20,222 nt of DNA, taken from Paulinella micropora. Lineage: Eukaryota > Cercozoa > Imbricatea > Euglyphida. Made by a program: the position numbers and the translations under genes. The notes under the pieces are model-generated. The model was not told the origin of the DNA, did no database searches, and saw only the letters and a list, made by a program, of their open reading frames with translations. Shown piece by piece: positions 1 to 9,404 of the stretch (its first letter is position 1; each line of letters begins with the position of its first letter). The stretch covers positions 25,816 to 46,037 of the forward strand of contig BJOX01000113.1 of assembly GCA_009731375.1 (NCBI GenBank), in the 5' to 3' direction.

Positions 1-89
1 CCCCCCCCCCCCCCCCCCCCTCTCTCTCTCTCTATATATATACACACACACATATATATATATATATGTATGTATATATAGTATGTGTG

Positions 90-90
<1 letters not shown>
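1..90. repeat. Homopolymer C plus CT/TA/CA dinucleotide runs
   Basis: Twenty C residues open the window, followed by short CT, TA and CA runs. This is simple-sequence DNA with no coding signal. A homopolymer exactly at the window edge may mark a nearby contig end. Confidence 0.9.
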
Positions 91-388
<298 letters not shown>

Positions 389-391
<3 letters not shown>

Positions 392-679
392 ACACACATA
401 CACACACACACACACACTCGCTCGCTCACTCACTCACTCACACACACACACACACACACNNNNNNNNNNGAAGACACACACACACATATAACACAGAGAC
501 AAACACAAACACACACACACACACACACGTGTGACCCACTGGGCACGTATGAACTGGGGAAGACAGGCACACACACACAACACACACAAACACACACACA
601 CACACACACACACAACACAGAGACAAACACAAACACACACACACAACACACACACACACACACACACATACACATACAC

Positions 680-723
<44 letters not shown>

Positions 724-745
724 ATGCGCGCGGGCGTGTGTGTAC
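389..745. repeat. (CA)n compound array with duplicated unique tags
   Basis: CA repeats surround two short non-repetitive tags (about 536-558 and 746-770) that are diverged copies of each other. A second marker, ACACAGAGACAAACAC, occurs at 491 and 615. The array therefore seems to have grown partly by duplicating larger units. A 10-N gap lies at 460-469. Confidence 0.9.
460..469. other. Assembly gap (10 N)
   Basis: Ten Ns inside the CA array. The round number suggests a placeholder, not a measured distance. Confidence 0.99.
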
Positions 746-838
746 TCCATTGGTCACGCATGAACTTGGGTGCGAAGCGGTCAGCTAGTTCAGAGAGAAT
801 GCCTTTAGGATTCATGATAGGCCTTCACACACACACAC

Positions 839-842
<4 letters not shown>

Positions 843-889
<47 letters not shown>
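843..889. repeat. (AT)n microsatellite
   Basis: About 23 AT units preceded by a short CA run. The roughly 95 bases just before it (746-840) are the only unique sequence nearby and carry no recognisable feature. Confidence 0.95.
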
Positions 890-892
<3 letters not shown>

Positions 893-895
<3 letters not shown>

Positions 896-1308
896 TACAT
901 ACGTACATACATACATACATACATACATGCATGCATACATACATACATACATACATACATACATACATGCATACATACATGCATACATACATGCATACAT
1001 AAATATATACATACATGCATGCATACATACATACATACACACACACACACATACATACATACATACATACATACATTCATACATTCATACACACATACAT
1101 ACATACATACATACATACATACATACATGCATACATACATGCATACATACATGCATGCATGCATGCATACATACATAAACACACACACACACACACACAT
1201 ACATACATACACATACATTCATACATACAGACATACATACATAGATACATAGATACATACATACATACATACATACATAACATACATAAATATACAACAT
1301 ACATAACA

Positions 1309-1339
<31 letters not shown>

Positions 1340-1415
1340 CATTCATGAATATACAACATAAATTACATACATACATACGTGCATACATACATACATACAT
1401 ACATACATACATACC
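893..1415. repeat. (ACAT)n array with GCAT and CA variants
   Basis: Over 500 bases of ACAT/GCAT tetranucleotides with short CA stretches near 1038 and 1180 and AT-rich interruptions near 1275-1370. Open frames here (HTYIHTYI, MYVCMYVC) are by-products of the repeat. Confidence 0.95.
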
Positions 1416-1452
1416 TTGTCTTGGTCTGTCCGCTGCGCGCGACGAACTACTT

Positions 1453-1453
<1 letters not shown>

Positions 1454-1536
<83 letters not shown>
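1454..1536. repeat. (GA)n microsatellite
   Basis: About 40 GA units. The preceding 1414-1453 is a short unique spacer. A 10-N gap follows at 1541-1550. Confidence 0.95.
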
Positions 1537-1537
<1 letters not shown>

Positions 1538-1540
1538 GTG

Positions 1541-1550
1541 NNNNNNNNNN
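1541..1550. other. Assembly gap (10 N)
   Basis: Ten Ns between the GA array and the GATA block. Confidence 0.99.
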
Positions 1551-1579
1551 CTGTGGCTGCTGACAGTGAGGGAGGAAGA

Positions 1580-1580
1580 G

Positions 1581-1633
<53 letters not shown>

Positions 1634-1682
1634 TATACATAGATAGGATAGATAGATGGATGGATGGATGGATGGATGGACG

Positions 1683-1723
<41 letters not shown>

Positions 1724-1813
1724 AATAGATAGATAGATAGATAGATAGATAGGTAGGTAGGAAGGTATATAGGTAGATAGGTAGGTAGATAGGTAGGTAG
1801 GTAGGTAGGTAGG

Positions 1814-1868
<55 letters not shown>

Positions 1869-1988
1869 GATAGATAGATAAGATAGATAGATAAGATAGA
1901 TAGATAGATAGATAGATAGATATTATATATATATTTAGAGAGAGAGAGAGAAAGAAAGAAAGAAAAAGAAAGAAAGAAAGAAAGAGAG

Positions 1989-2040
<52 letters not shown>

Positions 2041-2068
2041 GGATAGATGGATGGATGGATGATGGATG

Positions 2069-2109
<41 letters not shown>

Positions 2110-2174
2110 GTAGGTATATAGGTAGATAGATAGGTAGATAGGTAGGTAGATAGGTAGGTAGGTAGGTAGGTAGG

Positions 2175-2232
<58 letters not shown>

Positions 2233-2252
2233 GGTAGATAAGATAGATAGAT

Positions 2253-2335
<83 letters not shown>

Positions 2336-2343
2336 TTATACTT
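1580..2343. repeat. GATA-family array with a two-copy higher-order unit
   Basis: GATA repeats are interspersed with GATG, GGTA and GATAA blocks in the same order twice: GATG block, GATA, GGTA block, GATA, GATAAGATA, then TATTATA at 1920 and again at 2334, each followed by an AT-rich and GAAA-rich tail. Matching landmarks are 349 to 413 bases apart. Long minus-strand open frames across this block are repeat artefacts. Confidence 0.9.
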
Positions 2344-2375
2344 ATATATACATATATACATATATATATATATAT

Positions 2376-2745
<370 letters not shown>

Positions 2746-2750
2746 ATTTG

Positions 2751-3115
2751 NNNNNNNNNNNNNNNNNNNNNNNNNNNNNNNNNNNNNNNNNNNNNNNNNN
2801 NNNNNNNNNNNNNNNNNNNNNNNNNNNNNNNNNNNNNNNNNNNNNNNNNNNNNNNNNNNNNNNNNNNNNNNNNNNNNNNNNNNNNNNNNNNNNNNNNNNN
2901 NNNNNNNNNNNNNNNNNNNNNNNNNNNNNNNNNNNNNNNNNNNNNNNNNNNNNNNNNNNNNNNNNNNNNNNNNNNNNNNNNNNNNNNNNNNNNNNNNNNN
3001 NNNNNNNNNNNNNNNNNNNNNNNNNNNNNNNNNNNNNNNNNNNNNNNNNNNNNNNNNNNNNNNNNNNNNNNNNNNNNNNNNNNNNNNNNNNNNNNNNNNN
3101 NNNNNNNNNNNNNNN
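2751..3115. other. Assembly gap (365 N)
   Basis: 365 Ns separate the poly-G run from the CA/TG array. The non-round size suggests an estimated gap. Confidence 0.99.
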
Positions 3116-3146
<31 letters not shown>

Positions 3147-3304
3147 ATACACATACACACATACACACATACGCACACACACACACACACTCACACTCAC
3201 TCACTCACACACGCACAAACACACACACACACACACACACACAGATACACATACACATACACACACATATACACATACGCACAAGCACACACAAACACGC
3301 ACAA

Positions 3305-3337
<33 letters not shown>

Positions 3338-3420
3338 AACACACACACACCACAAACACACACAAACACACACACACACACACACACGCACACACACGCA
3401 CACGCACGCACACACGCACA

Positions 3421-3465
<45 letters not shown>

Positions 3466-3474
3466 GTGTGTGTT

Positions 3475-3565
<91 letters not shown>

Positions 3566-3725
3566 TGTGTGTGTGTGTTGTGTGCGTGTGTTGTGTGCGT
3601 GTGTGTGTACACACACAGACACACACAGACACACACAGTCACAGACACACACACAGACACACAGACACACACACACATAGACACACAGACACACACACAG
3701 ACACACACACACACACACAGATACA

Positions 3726-3785
<60 letters not shown>

Positions 3786-3818
3786 CACACATACACACAC
3801 ACACACACACAGATACAC
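3116..3818. repeat. (CA)n-(TG)n-(CA)n alternating array
   Basis: About 700 bases of almost strictly alternating purine-pyrimidine sequence. It switches from CA to TG at about 3423 and back to CA at about 3609. The first switch is a perfect palindrome centre (ACACGTGT). The arms are self-complementary over hundreds of bases. Confidence 0.95.
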
Positions 3819-4127
3819 ACGTTAGTTGAGCTTACGTCTGAAATCATGACAAAAGGTTTTCTGGTGGGAGAAAGGCAGAGAGCGTCCTTTTACCAGTTTC
3901 TGCGGGCTTCTTTTGCCGTTTAGCTTTGAGGGGCCGGCTAATCTAGACATTTCTTGTTGTGCGTTTAATTGCAAAACTTATCAGATTCGAAGGGGGCGAC
4001 ACGATATAGAGTATAGACATAAATTCACTACCGCAAGGACCTTTACCAAAATCAAGCGTGGTTATCGTTGAGTTGGGGTGAGTAGCAGACTAAGTATACG
4101 TAGCGTTGTGAGAAGCATCAAATTTGC

Positions 4128-4161
4128 TGATTGCGCTACTAGCGTTGTAGTAGCGCAATCA
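4128..4161. other. 13-bp perfect inverted repeat (hairpin)
   Basis: TGATTGCGCTACT and AGTAGCGCAATCA are exact reverse complements separated by 8 bases. No T-tract follows, so this is not a bacterial-type terminator. Function unknown. Confidence 0.8.
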
Positions 4162-4974
4162 TTTCAACAAAACCAGAGTAAACAAACGCATCATACATAT
4201 AACTGCTGGAGAGTGAACCTAGATCTGAACTTATCGTGGTCCTCCTTTTCCTCTGCCTTACTTTACTACAAACAAGTAACTCTTCGCGGGCTGCTCCAGA
4301 TCCTCTCGTGTGTCTTGTCTGTCTGACCCTGTTTACACGGTGTCTGCTTCTTGCTCTGAATTTTCCTTTGTTCTGTTCTCCCGTTGGATTGCTTGTATCT
4401 TCGCTGCTTCGACTAGCCACGCACGCTTTATAAATTACTGGTTCTGCTTCCTTGGTAGGTTGGTGAAGTATGCATATGAGTTTGTGGTTATGTTTTTTGT
4501 ACATTTGATTTAAAGCTGTGCTTCCGCTTCCGTCTTGCCTGTGTATATATGGTTCGTATGCAGGTGCATAAAACATTGTCCTATGCATGCATCATTTATG
4601 CCTGGGACACATTCATACAAACATGAAAGCATAGTGAGAAACAACATAACATGTGCAACGGCAGAACAGTGCACAAAAATGTTTTCCTTTTCACTTGTTT
4701 CACGGATGCCTCCCTCTGCTCCATGTTAGCTCCCTCCATTCTCTGTTTTCTATCACCTTGAGTGCACTATTGATTATTCCTTCGCTCGCCTTTTACAGTG
4801 AAAGGAGGAGGAAGGAGGGAGGAAGGGCGTGAATGACAGGGGAGATGAAAAGGAACCAGGGAATGAACAGAACAGAAAGGAAAAACATAATACAAACAGA
4901 AAGTGAAAGAAATTGAAAAAGACGACGGTGCTGGGCACCCAGCCGTGTGACACCGTTTGTTTGCTGATTGTCTC

Positions 4975-4978
4975 CTTC
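4975..4978. other. Target-site duplication, left copy (CTTC)
   Basis: CTTC lies immediately before the TG of the 5' LTR and recurs immediately after the CA of the 3' LTR (16017-16020). A 4-bp duplication fits gypsy-type integrases. By chance alone a 4-base match is 1 in 256, so it supports rather than proves the boundaries. Confidence 0.75.
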
Positions 4979-5213
4979 TGTATGCATCACCCCGGATAGC
5001 AGGTAAAAAGTACCTTTTCCTGGTGACAGGTGCACCAGCTTGTTTTTCAGTATTATTTGTCAGGATTGGACCTGATGCTATTTTATTCCTGTTCTGTTGC
5101 CGTTTTCCTTTTTGGCTTCACTGAGCTAATACAACGAGACATCATTCTCATTCTTTAGGACTGTGTTTGGTTGTATTACAGACTTTTTTTTAGCTATCCT
5201 TGGGTGCATTACA
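4979..5213 (+). repeat. 5' long terminal repeat (235 nt)
   Basis: Begins TGTATGCATC and ends GCATTACA. It matches 15780-16016 along its whole length with nine substitutions and two 1-nt length differences in homopolymers (about 96% identity). It should hold the promoter and the transcript ends. No obvious TATA box or AATAAA is seen within it. Confidence 0.95.
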
Positions 5214-5215
5214 TT

Positions 5216-5233
5216 TGGAGTCCACATCACTAG
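5216..5233 (+). promoter_or_regulatory. Candidate primer-binding site
   Basis: TGGAGTCCACATCACTAG begins two bases after the 5' LTR. Primer-binding sites start with TGG because they pair with the CCA end of a tRNA, and they lie at this position. I could not match the following bases to a named tRNA, so the primer is unknown. Confidence 0.5.
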
Positions 5234-5999
5234 GGTGATTTCTTTCTGCTTTGCCACACATGCAACAGAGTGAATTTTCACTGACCTGTCTCACACGGGG
5301 ACGTCAGACGAAAACAAATACTCCAACACAGCTCCCTCATAACTCTTTCACAAAACAAATAATTTGATTGGTCTCAAGCAGGTGTCTCGTACCCTCTAGC
5401 CCAATCAGTATCTGTGTGCTCACAAGGAGACATCAGATACAAACTCTCTGTCGTTCTTGCTGTTCTCACACAGAGACCAAGAAGAAGGAGGTGGACAGAA
5501 GAGTGAAGGAACACACACAAAACACAAACAAGCATAGGGACAGGAGCACAACACTCTACCCTTCTAGTTTGTGCATTTATCTGCATTATCTCACACATAC
5601 GTCAGAGTATTTTTGCAAATCTCTGATCGTTTTCTAAAGGTAGGTCTGAGAACCTATCCGACCGACTGTCGACTTCTCAAGGAGAGCTTTTCTAGCTTCT
5701 CTATTACTATCTGTGTGTAGGTCCAAGTGCCTCATACTAGATACAATATAGAAAAGAAGGAGGAGAAAGTAATCTGAGTAAGGAGAACAAGAAATCGGAG
5801 AAAGTCTCAAAGACTATTTTTCTCAAACAAAAACAAACATACAAACAGTGTTTCATAGAGGACAGGGAATCTTATCCTACCCTCTCTATTAGTTTCTCTC
5901 TTCACTAGTCAATCGACTGAAGGAGGAACAGAACACAAACGAACAAAAACCAAACATAGGAGCTGACACTGTCCTCCTGTTGATCACTACTACGACATC
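5234..5999 (+). other. 5' untranslated leader of the retrotransposon
   Basis: About 770 bases between the primer-binding site and the gag ATG. Open frames here are short and lack recognisable content. The leader would be expected to carry packaging and dimerisation signals, but none can be identified by eye. An AAAGGTAGGT at about 5636-5645 resembles a splice donor, without evidence of use. Confidence 0.7.
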
Positions 6000-8696
6000 A
6001 TGTCGACAGAGACCGCCGAAGTGAGTGAATTCTCGGAGGCAGATCAAAGAAGAGAAGAAGAAGAAGCAGGAGGAGGAGGAGGAAGAGGATTGAATGAAGG
6101 AGGAGGAGGAGGATTGAATGAAGGAGGAGGAGGAGATGAAGGAGTAGGAGGAGGAGTAGAAGAGGGCTGGGATGATGAAGGAAGATATGGAGGAGACGAA
6201 GATGAAGGAGGATTTGAACAAGAAGAGACGGGAGGAGGAGGAGCATATGGTAATCCCTTACCACCTGCCTACACGGGAGGAGGAGGACGAAAAATGATCG
6301 ACTTGATTCATAGTGATGGAGAGGAGATCACAGTGGAGGAACAACAGTGGGTGCAAGACCACTATGACCTCACTAAAAAAGAGTTTGATAACAAGATGGG
6401 GGTAGAGAAGGATACCTATGTGTGGATCCCTCAGGATCAAAGAAGAGAGAAAAGTCGTGCTAAAAAGGATGTCTATATCCTATTATCAAACACAGCACAG
6501 CTCCTCGGCAAACTGGTCTCTGATCCAGAAGAGAGAAAGAAGATACAGCATATCAAGTTTGGGGACACACACACCCACCTTGAATTACTCGATGCTATCT
6601 TTGGGGTGTACACTCAAACCCTGATTTGGGAACGTACATACGGCCCACGATGTGAGGGTTACCTCCAGTACACAAACCCAAGAGCAACGGCCAGATTCCT
6701 CGCGACTGGTCAGGAGGCAGTCGATGTAACAAAAATGAAGACCAATCTGGGTTCGAAAAACTCGAGTGGCATATTTCATTTTTTTACAATGGAAATAAAG
6801 GCCTTGGAGGAGGGGAAGGCAGAGATGGAAAAAAGCATTAAGGCAGCAGGAGAAACTCATCCTGTGATTGATGAGTTAGAGAAGACCGACAGAGTTCTGA
6901 CCAAGATCAGACTGTTGATGGGTGCGTTACTGCACAAGGAGGCATGGAAGAGATGGATTCCTACCAAGGATCACTCTGTCCTTAAATCACTTAGTAACGC
7001 ACCACCGGTCGCCAACAAAGCAGGTGTTGACCAATATGTGGAGAAATATAATTTTCTCAGATCTGCTTCTGAATTGGTGGCCTTTATCACTCATGCTCAA
7101 AAGCTGGTGATATCTGAGAAGAAGAAGGCGAAAGAGAATGAGGAGTTCGAGAAGACGATGAGACTGGAAAGAATGAAAGCAAAAGTGAGTGGTGCAAAGA
7201 CACACCCTCCGACATATTTGACCCCACCAGCTCCTGCCCCACCAGCCCCTGCACCCTCGGGCTCAACTACGGTGGTGGTCACAAACACGGAGAAGAAGGA
7301 CAGACAGAACATCATAAATGCCTTCAAGGGGAAGAAAGGAGGAGTGGCAAGTCTCATGCTATATGCCAAGACGAGCTCAGACAAAGACTCTGATGCTTCG
7401 CTTTTGAGCAAGCTCAAAGAGATCAATGCCTGCATGAAGGCTTTTCCTTGCGACGAAACGCAGGAATACGAGGCCCTTGTTACTGTTTTTGACCAATCTC
7501 TAGTCTCGGAGGGATTTGATCTGACACAGTACAAGTTTTTGAGAAAGAAGGAGGAGATTAAGAGAAACAATGCAACAGGCCTAGACGCTCAGTGTGAACT
7601 GGCGGTGGCCACACTCATTTCATATTTTCAATCTCATGGATACCAGCATCTCTGCACTGGTACTCTCATAGGATTTGAAATCTTTGAGACAGTGGCGATG
7701 AGTTTGAGGAGTGCTGTTGGCTTGGCGGCGACCCTTACGGAGGTAGTTTCCTCCTATGGGCTATTCTATGGCCGCAAGTCGATCATCCTCTATTTCTTTT
7801 CGGCGTTACACACAGTTAACCCGAGTAAGCTTACTCAGCTCATACAACAATGCTCGACGTTTAGCTCAGTGAAGTCCAAGAACTTCCTCGAGACACACGT
7901 GTTCGAAAATACGGTTCAAAGCGTTGCTCCGTCAGCACTGTTTCAAGAAGTGATGAGTGCATGCTCAAACATGGACTCGCTCACGGAGGCACATACGGCA
8001 CAGGCAGGCGGTGTACCTGTTGGCGCACAAGCCACGTACACAAACAGAGTTGCCGGTTGGAAGAGACAGAGAGAGCCAGACCTGAAGACCGCATGTTGGA
8101 GGTGGTTCGCGGGCTTGCAGTGTAAGGCACAGATGGAGAACAGAGACTGCTCTTTCAATCATGATAGGCAGAACCCAACAGCAAGGGCAAATTTTCTGAG
8201 CAGGACGGAAGGCAAGGAACCGGGCCTTTTCAATATGCTTCAGATTGCCGCTGTGAACGAAGGTTGGTATGCCAATATGTGTGATGATGAGGAGTTACGA
8301 GAGGCAATCATTACCTACATGAAGAGGATGAAGGAGAAGAAGGAGGAAAGGGAGAGACAAAAGAACTTAAAGGCCTCTCAAAGAGGACGAGAAGGAGGAG
8401 CAGGAGCAGGAGGACGAGGAGGAGGAGGAGGAGGAGGACGAGGACGAGGAACATGGAGAGGACCCTCGAGGTGGCAGGGAACCCCTCAGAGAGGAAGAGG
8501 AGGAGGTCGGGGATATACCCCTTATGGAGGGAGAGCTGTTCGAGCTCCAGCCCCCCTACCCAGAGGAGGAGAAGGCTCATGGGCAAGCTCCAACCCGAAT
8601 TTCGGTCGAGCTCAGGCCTACAACACTGCCTCGGAGACCGATACGTCATCCTACCCTGACACTACTCAAGGTAATCGTTTCGAGGTGGTGGAATGA
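6000..8696 (+). CDS. Gag-like polyprotein of LTR retrotransposon
   Basis: An 898-aa ORF starting at ATG (6000) in the first-ORF position, so inferred to be the structural, RNA-binding protein that forms the particle. Order along the protein: acidic glycine-rich N-terminus (about 20-85) with a 24-nt direct repeat; PPAY at 88-91; a mostly helical middle (100-380); a charged lysine/glutamate helix (about 375-400); PPTY at 403-406 and a Pro/Ala linker; a second globular part (430-660); a CCCH zinc finger C699-x8-C708-x8-C717-x3-H721; a charged helix (about 770-800); and a basic RGG/Gly-Arg tail (about 800-860). Gag nucleocapsids usually carry CCHC knuckles, so CCCH is unusual. Gypsy Gags are usually 250-500 aa, so this is very long. 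I recognise no capsid signature by eye; the Gag call rests on position, zinc finger and basic tail. It ends in TGA with the frame open beyond. Confidence 0.85.
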   Translation: MSTETAEVSEFSEADQRREEEEAGGGGGRGLNEGGGGGLNEGGGGDEGVGGGVEEGWDDEGRYGGDEDEGGFEQEETGGGGAYGNPLPPAYTGGGGRKMIDLIHSDGEEITVEEQQWVQDHYDLTKKEFDNKMGVEKDTYVWIPQDQRREKSRAKKDVYILLSNTAQLLGKLVSDPEERKKIQHIKFGDTHTHLELLDAIFGVYTQTLIWERTYGPRCEGYLQYTNPRATARFLATGQEAVDVTKMKTNLGSKNSSGIFHFFTMEIKALEEGKAEMEKSIKAAGETHPVIDELEKTDRVLTKIRLLMGALLHKEAWKRWIPTKDHSVLKSLSNAPPVANKAGVDQYVEKYNFLRSASELVAFITHAQKLVISEKKKAKENEEFEKTMRLERMKAKVSGAKTHPPTYLTPPAPAPPAPAPSGSTTVVVTNTEKKDRQNIINAFKGKKGGVASLMLYAKTSSDKDSDASLLSKLKEINACMKAFPCDETQEYEALVTVFDQSLVSEGFDLTQYKFLRKKEEIKRNNATGLDAQCELAVATLISYFQSHGYQHLCTGTLIGFEIFETVAMSLRSAVGLAATLTEVVSSYGLFYGRKSIILYFFSALHTVNPSKLTQLIQQCSTFSSVKSKNFLETHVFENTVQSVAPSALFQEVMSACSNMDSLTEAHTAQAGGVPVGAQATYTNRVAGWKRQREPDLKTACWRWFAGLQCKAQMENRDCSFNHDRQNPTARANFLSRTEGKEPGLFNMLQIAAVNEGWYANMCDDEELREAIITYMKRMKEKKEERERQKNLKASQRGREGGAGAGGRGGGGGGGRGRGTWRGPSRWQGTPQRGRGGGRGYTPYGGRAVRAPAPLPRGGEGSWASSNPNFGRAQAYNTASETDTSSYPDTTQGNRFEVVE

Positions 8697-8699
8697 CTG
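8694..8699 (+). promoter_or_regulatory. Candidate UGA readthrough junction after gag
   Basis: The gag stop reads TGA CTG, and the same frame stays open for 235 more codons to 9404. UGA followed by C, especially CUA, is known to be leaky in eukaryotes; CUG here is one base from that motif. Gammaretroviruses use a single leaky stop at the same gag-pro border. Readthrough is inferred, not shown. Confidence 0.45.
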
Positions 8700-9404
8700 G
8701 AGGGGGAAGAAGAGAGGAAGGAGAAGACTGTGAAGTTTAACCCTAAAGTCACAGTGCTTTCTAATGCTGTTGTGCAGACTGGGCCAACGCTTCCTCTATG
8801 TGAAAACAAAGATGTGGGTACACAGAGACTGCAGCCCCAAGGTAGTCTCATACCCGTTCATACAGCACGGTTACCAATGATAACTGATGCAAATAGGAAG
8901 GCGAGACTTGCGATGGAGGCGAGGAGGCCAATGGCAGACGTATCGCCTCGGCCAAGCAAACAACCACGAACAGACTCAATGTCTACGGTCGCGGCGGGTG
9001 GCGAGCAAAAAGACAATGTGTGTACTCAAGTACCACAAGACAATGTCGCTCAAATAGTAAACGCACCAGTACCGCAGAATAATAAAAATGTTAATGAGGT
9101 GAAGCAGGAGGAGAAGAAGGAGGAGTTGAAAAACTTAGAGACAAGACTCCAAAATTTGGAACGTAAAGTTCTTGTTCTCGCAGCCAATATACACAGGCCC
9201 GATGCTCTGTGTTATACGGAACTTTATTGTGAAACATTGAAGACAATATTAAAAGTTGGTAATGATACGATGGCGAATATTAATATTGTCGGCCGGAAGT
9301 TTTTTAATCGATACCGGGACTGGGTGGACGGAAATATGAAAAAGTCAACGGGCACTCTCAAAGGAGTGAGCAGCCGGACGGATATCACGGAATCATCACA
9401 CTGA
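8697..9404 (+). CDS. Gag-pro linker with N-terminal half of retropepsin
   Basis: An open frame of about 235 codons continuing in the gag frame. It has no ATG near its beginning (GTG at 8730), which favours readthrough over independent initiation. The first 120 residues are polar and low complexity. A leucine-heptad segment (nt about 9097-9180, KEELKNLETRLQNLERK) should form a coiled coil. Near the end comes a retropepsin-like active-site stretch, NDTMANINIVGRKFF (nt about 9262-9305), where the family normally has D-[ST]-G-A; here Gly is Met. The frame stops at TGA 9402-9404, before the second half of the protease, which lies in the -1 frame. Either frameshifting joins the halves or this copy is broken. 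Confidence 0.7.
   Translation: MEGEEERKEKTVKFNPKVTVLSNAVVQTGPTLPLCENKDVGTQRLQPQGSLIPVHTARLPMITDANRKARLAMEARRPMADVSPRPSKQPRTDSMSTVAAGGEQKDNVCTQVPQDNVAQIVNAPVPQNNKNVNEVKQEEKKEELKNLETRLQNLERKVLVLAANIHRPDALCYTELYCETLKTILKVGNDTMANINIVGRKFFNRYRDWVDGNMKKSTGTLKGVSSRTDITESSH

Larger units (their letters stand above)
3823..4978. other. Unique non-coding flank, no recognised gene
   Basis: About 1.15 kb of non-repetitive sequence between the CA array and the retrotransposon. The only sizeable open frame, 149 codons on the minus strand (4139-4588), has no recognisable domain and no coding-like composition. A TATA-like TATAAAT lies at 4429-4435 and a purine-rich patch at 4800-4925. The region could be host intergenic DNA, or the 3' untranslated part of the older LTR element whose end remains at 16209-16588; that second idea is inference. 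Confidence 0.6.

Noticed and set aside
4139-4588. 149-codon minus-strand ORF with an ATG
   Set aside because: No recognisable domain, composition not gene-like, and its end falls in a hairpin; open by chance in unique DNA.
5216-5233. Assigning the primer tRNA
   Set aside because: The TGG start is right, but I could not match the remaining bases confidently to any tRNA 3' end.
5368-5637. 89-codon ORF in the element leader
   Set aside because: Starts with TTG, carries no motif, and lies in the expected untranslated leader.
9302-9308. T TTT AAT as a -1 frameshift site
   Set aside because: Shifting there would run directly into TAA at 9305-9307 in the pol frame.
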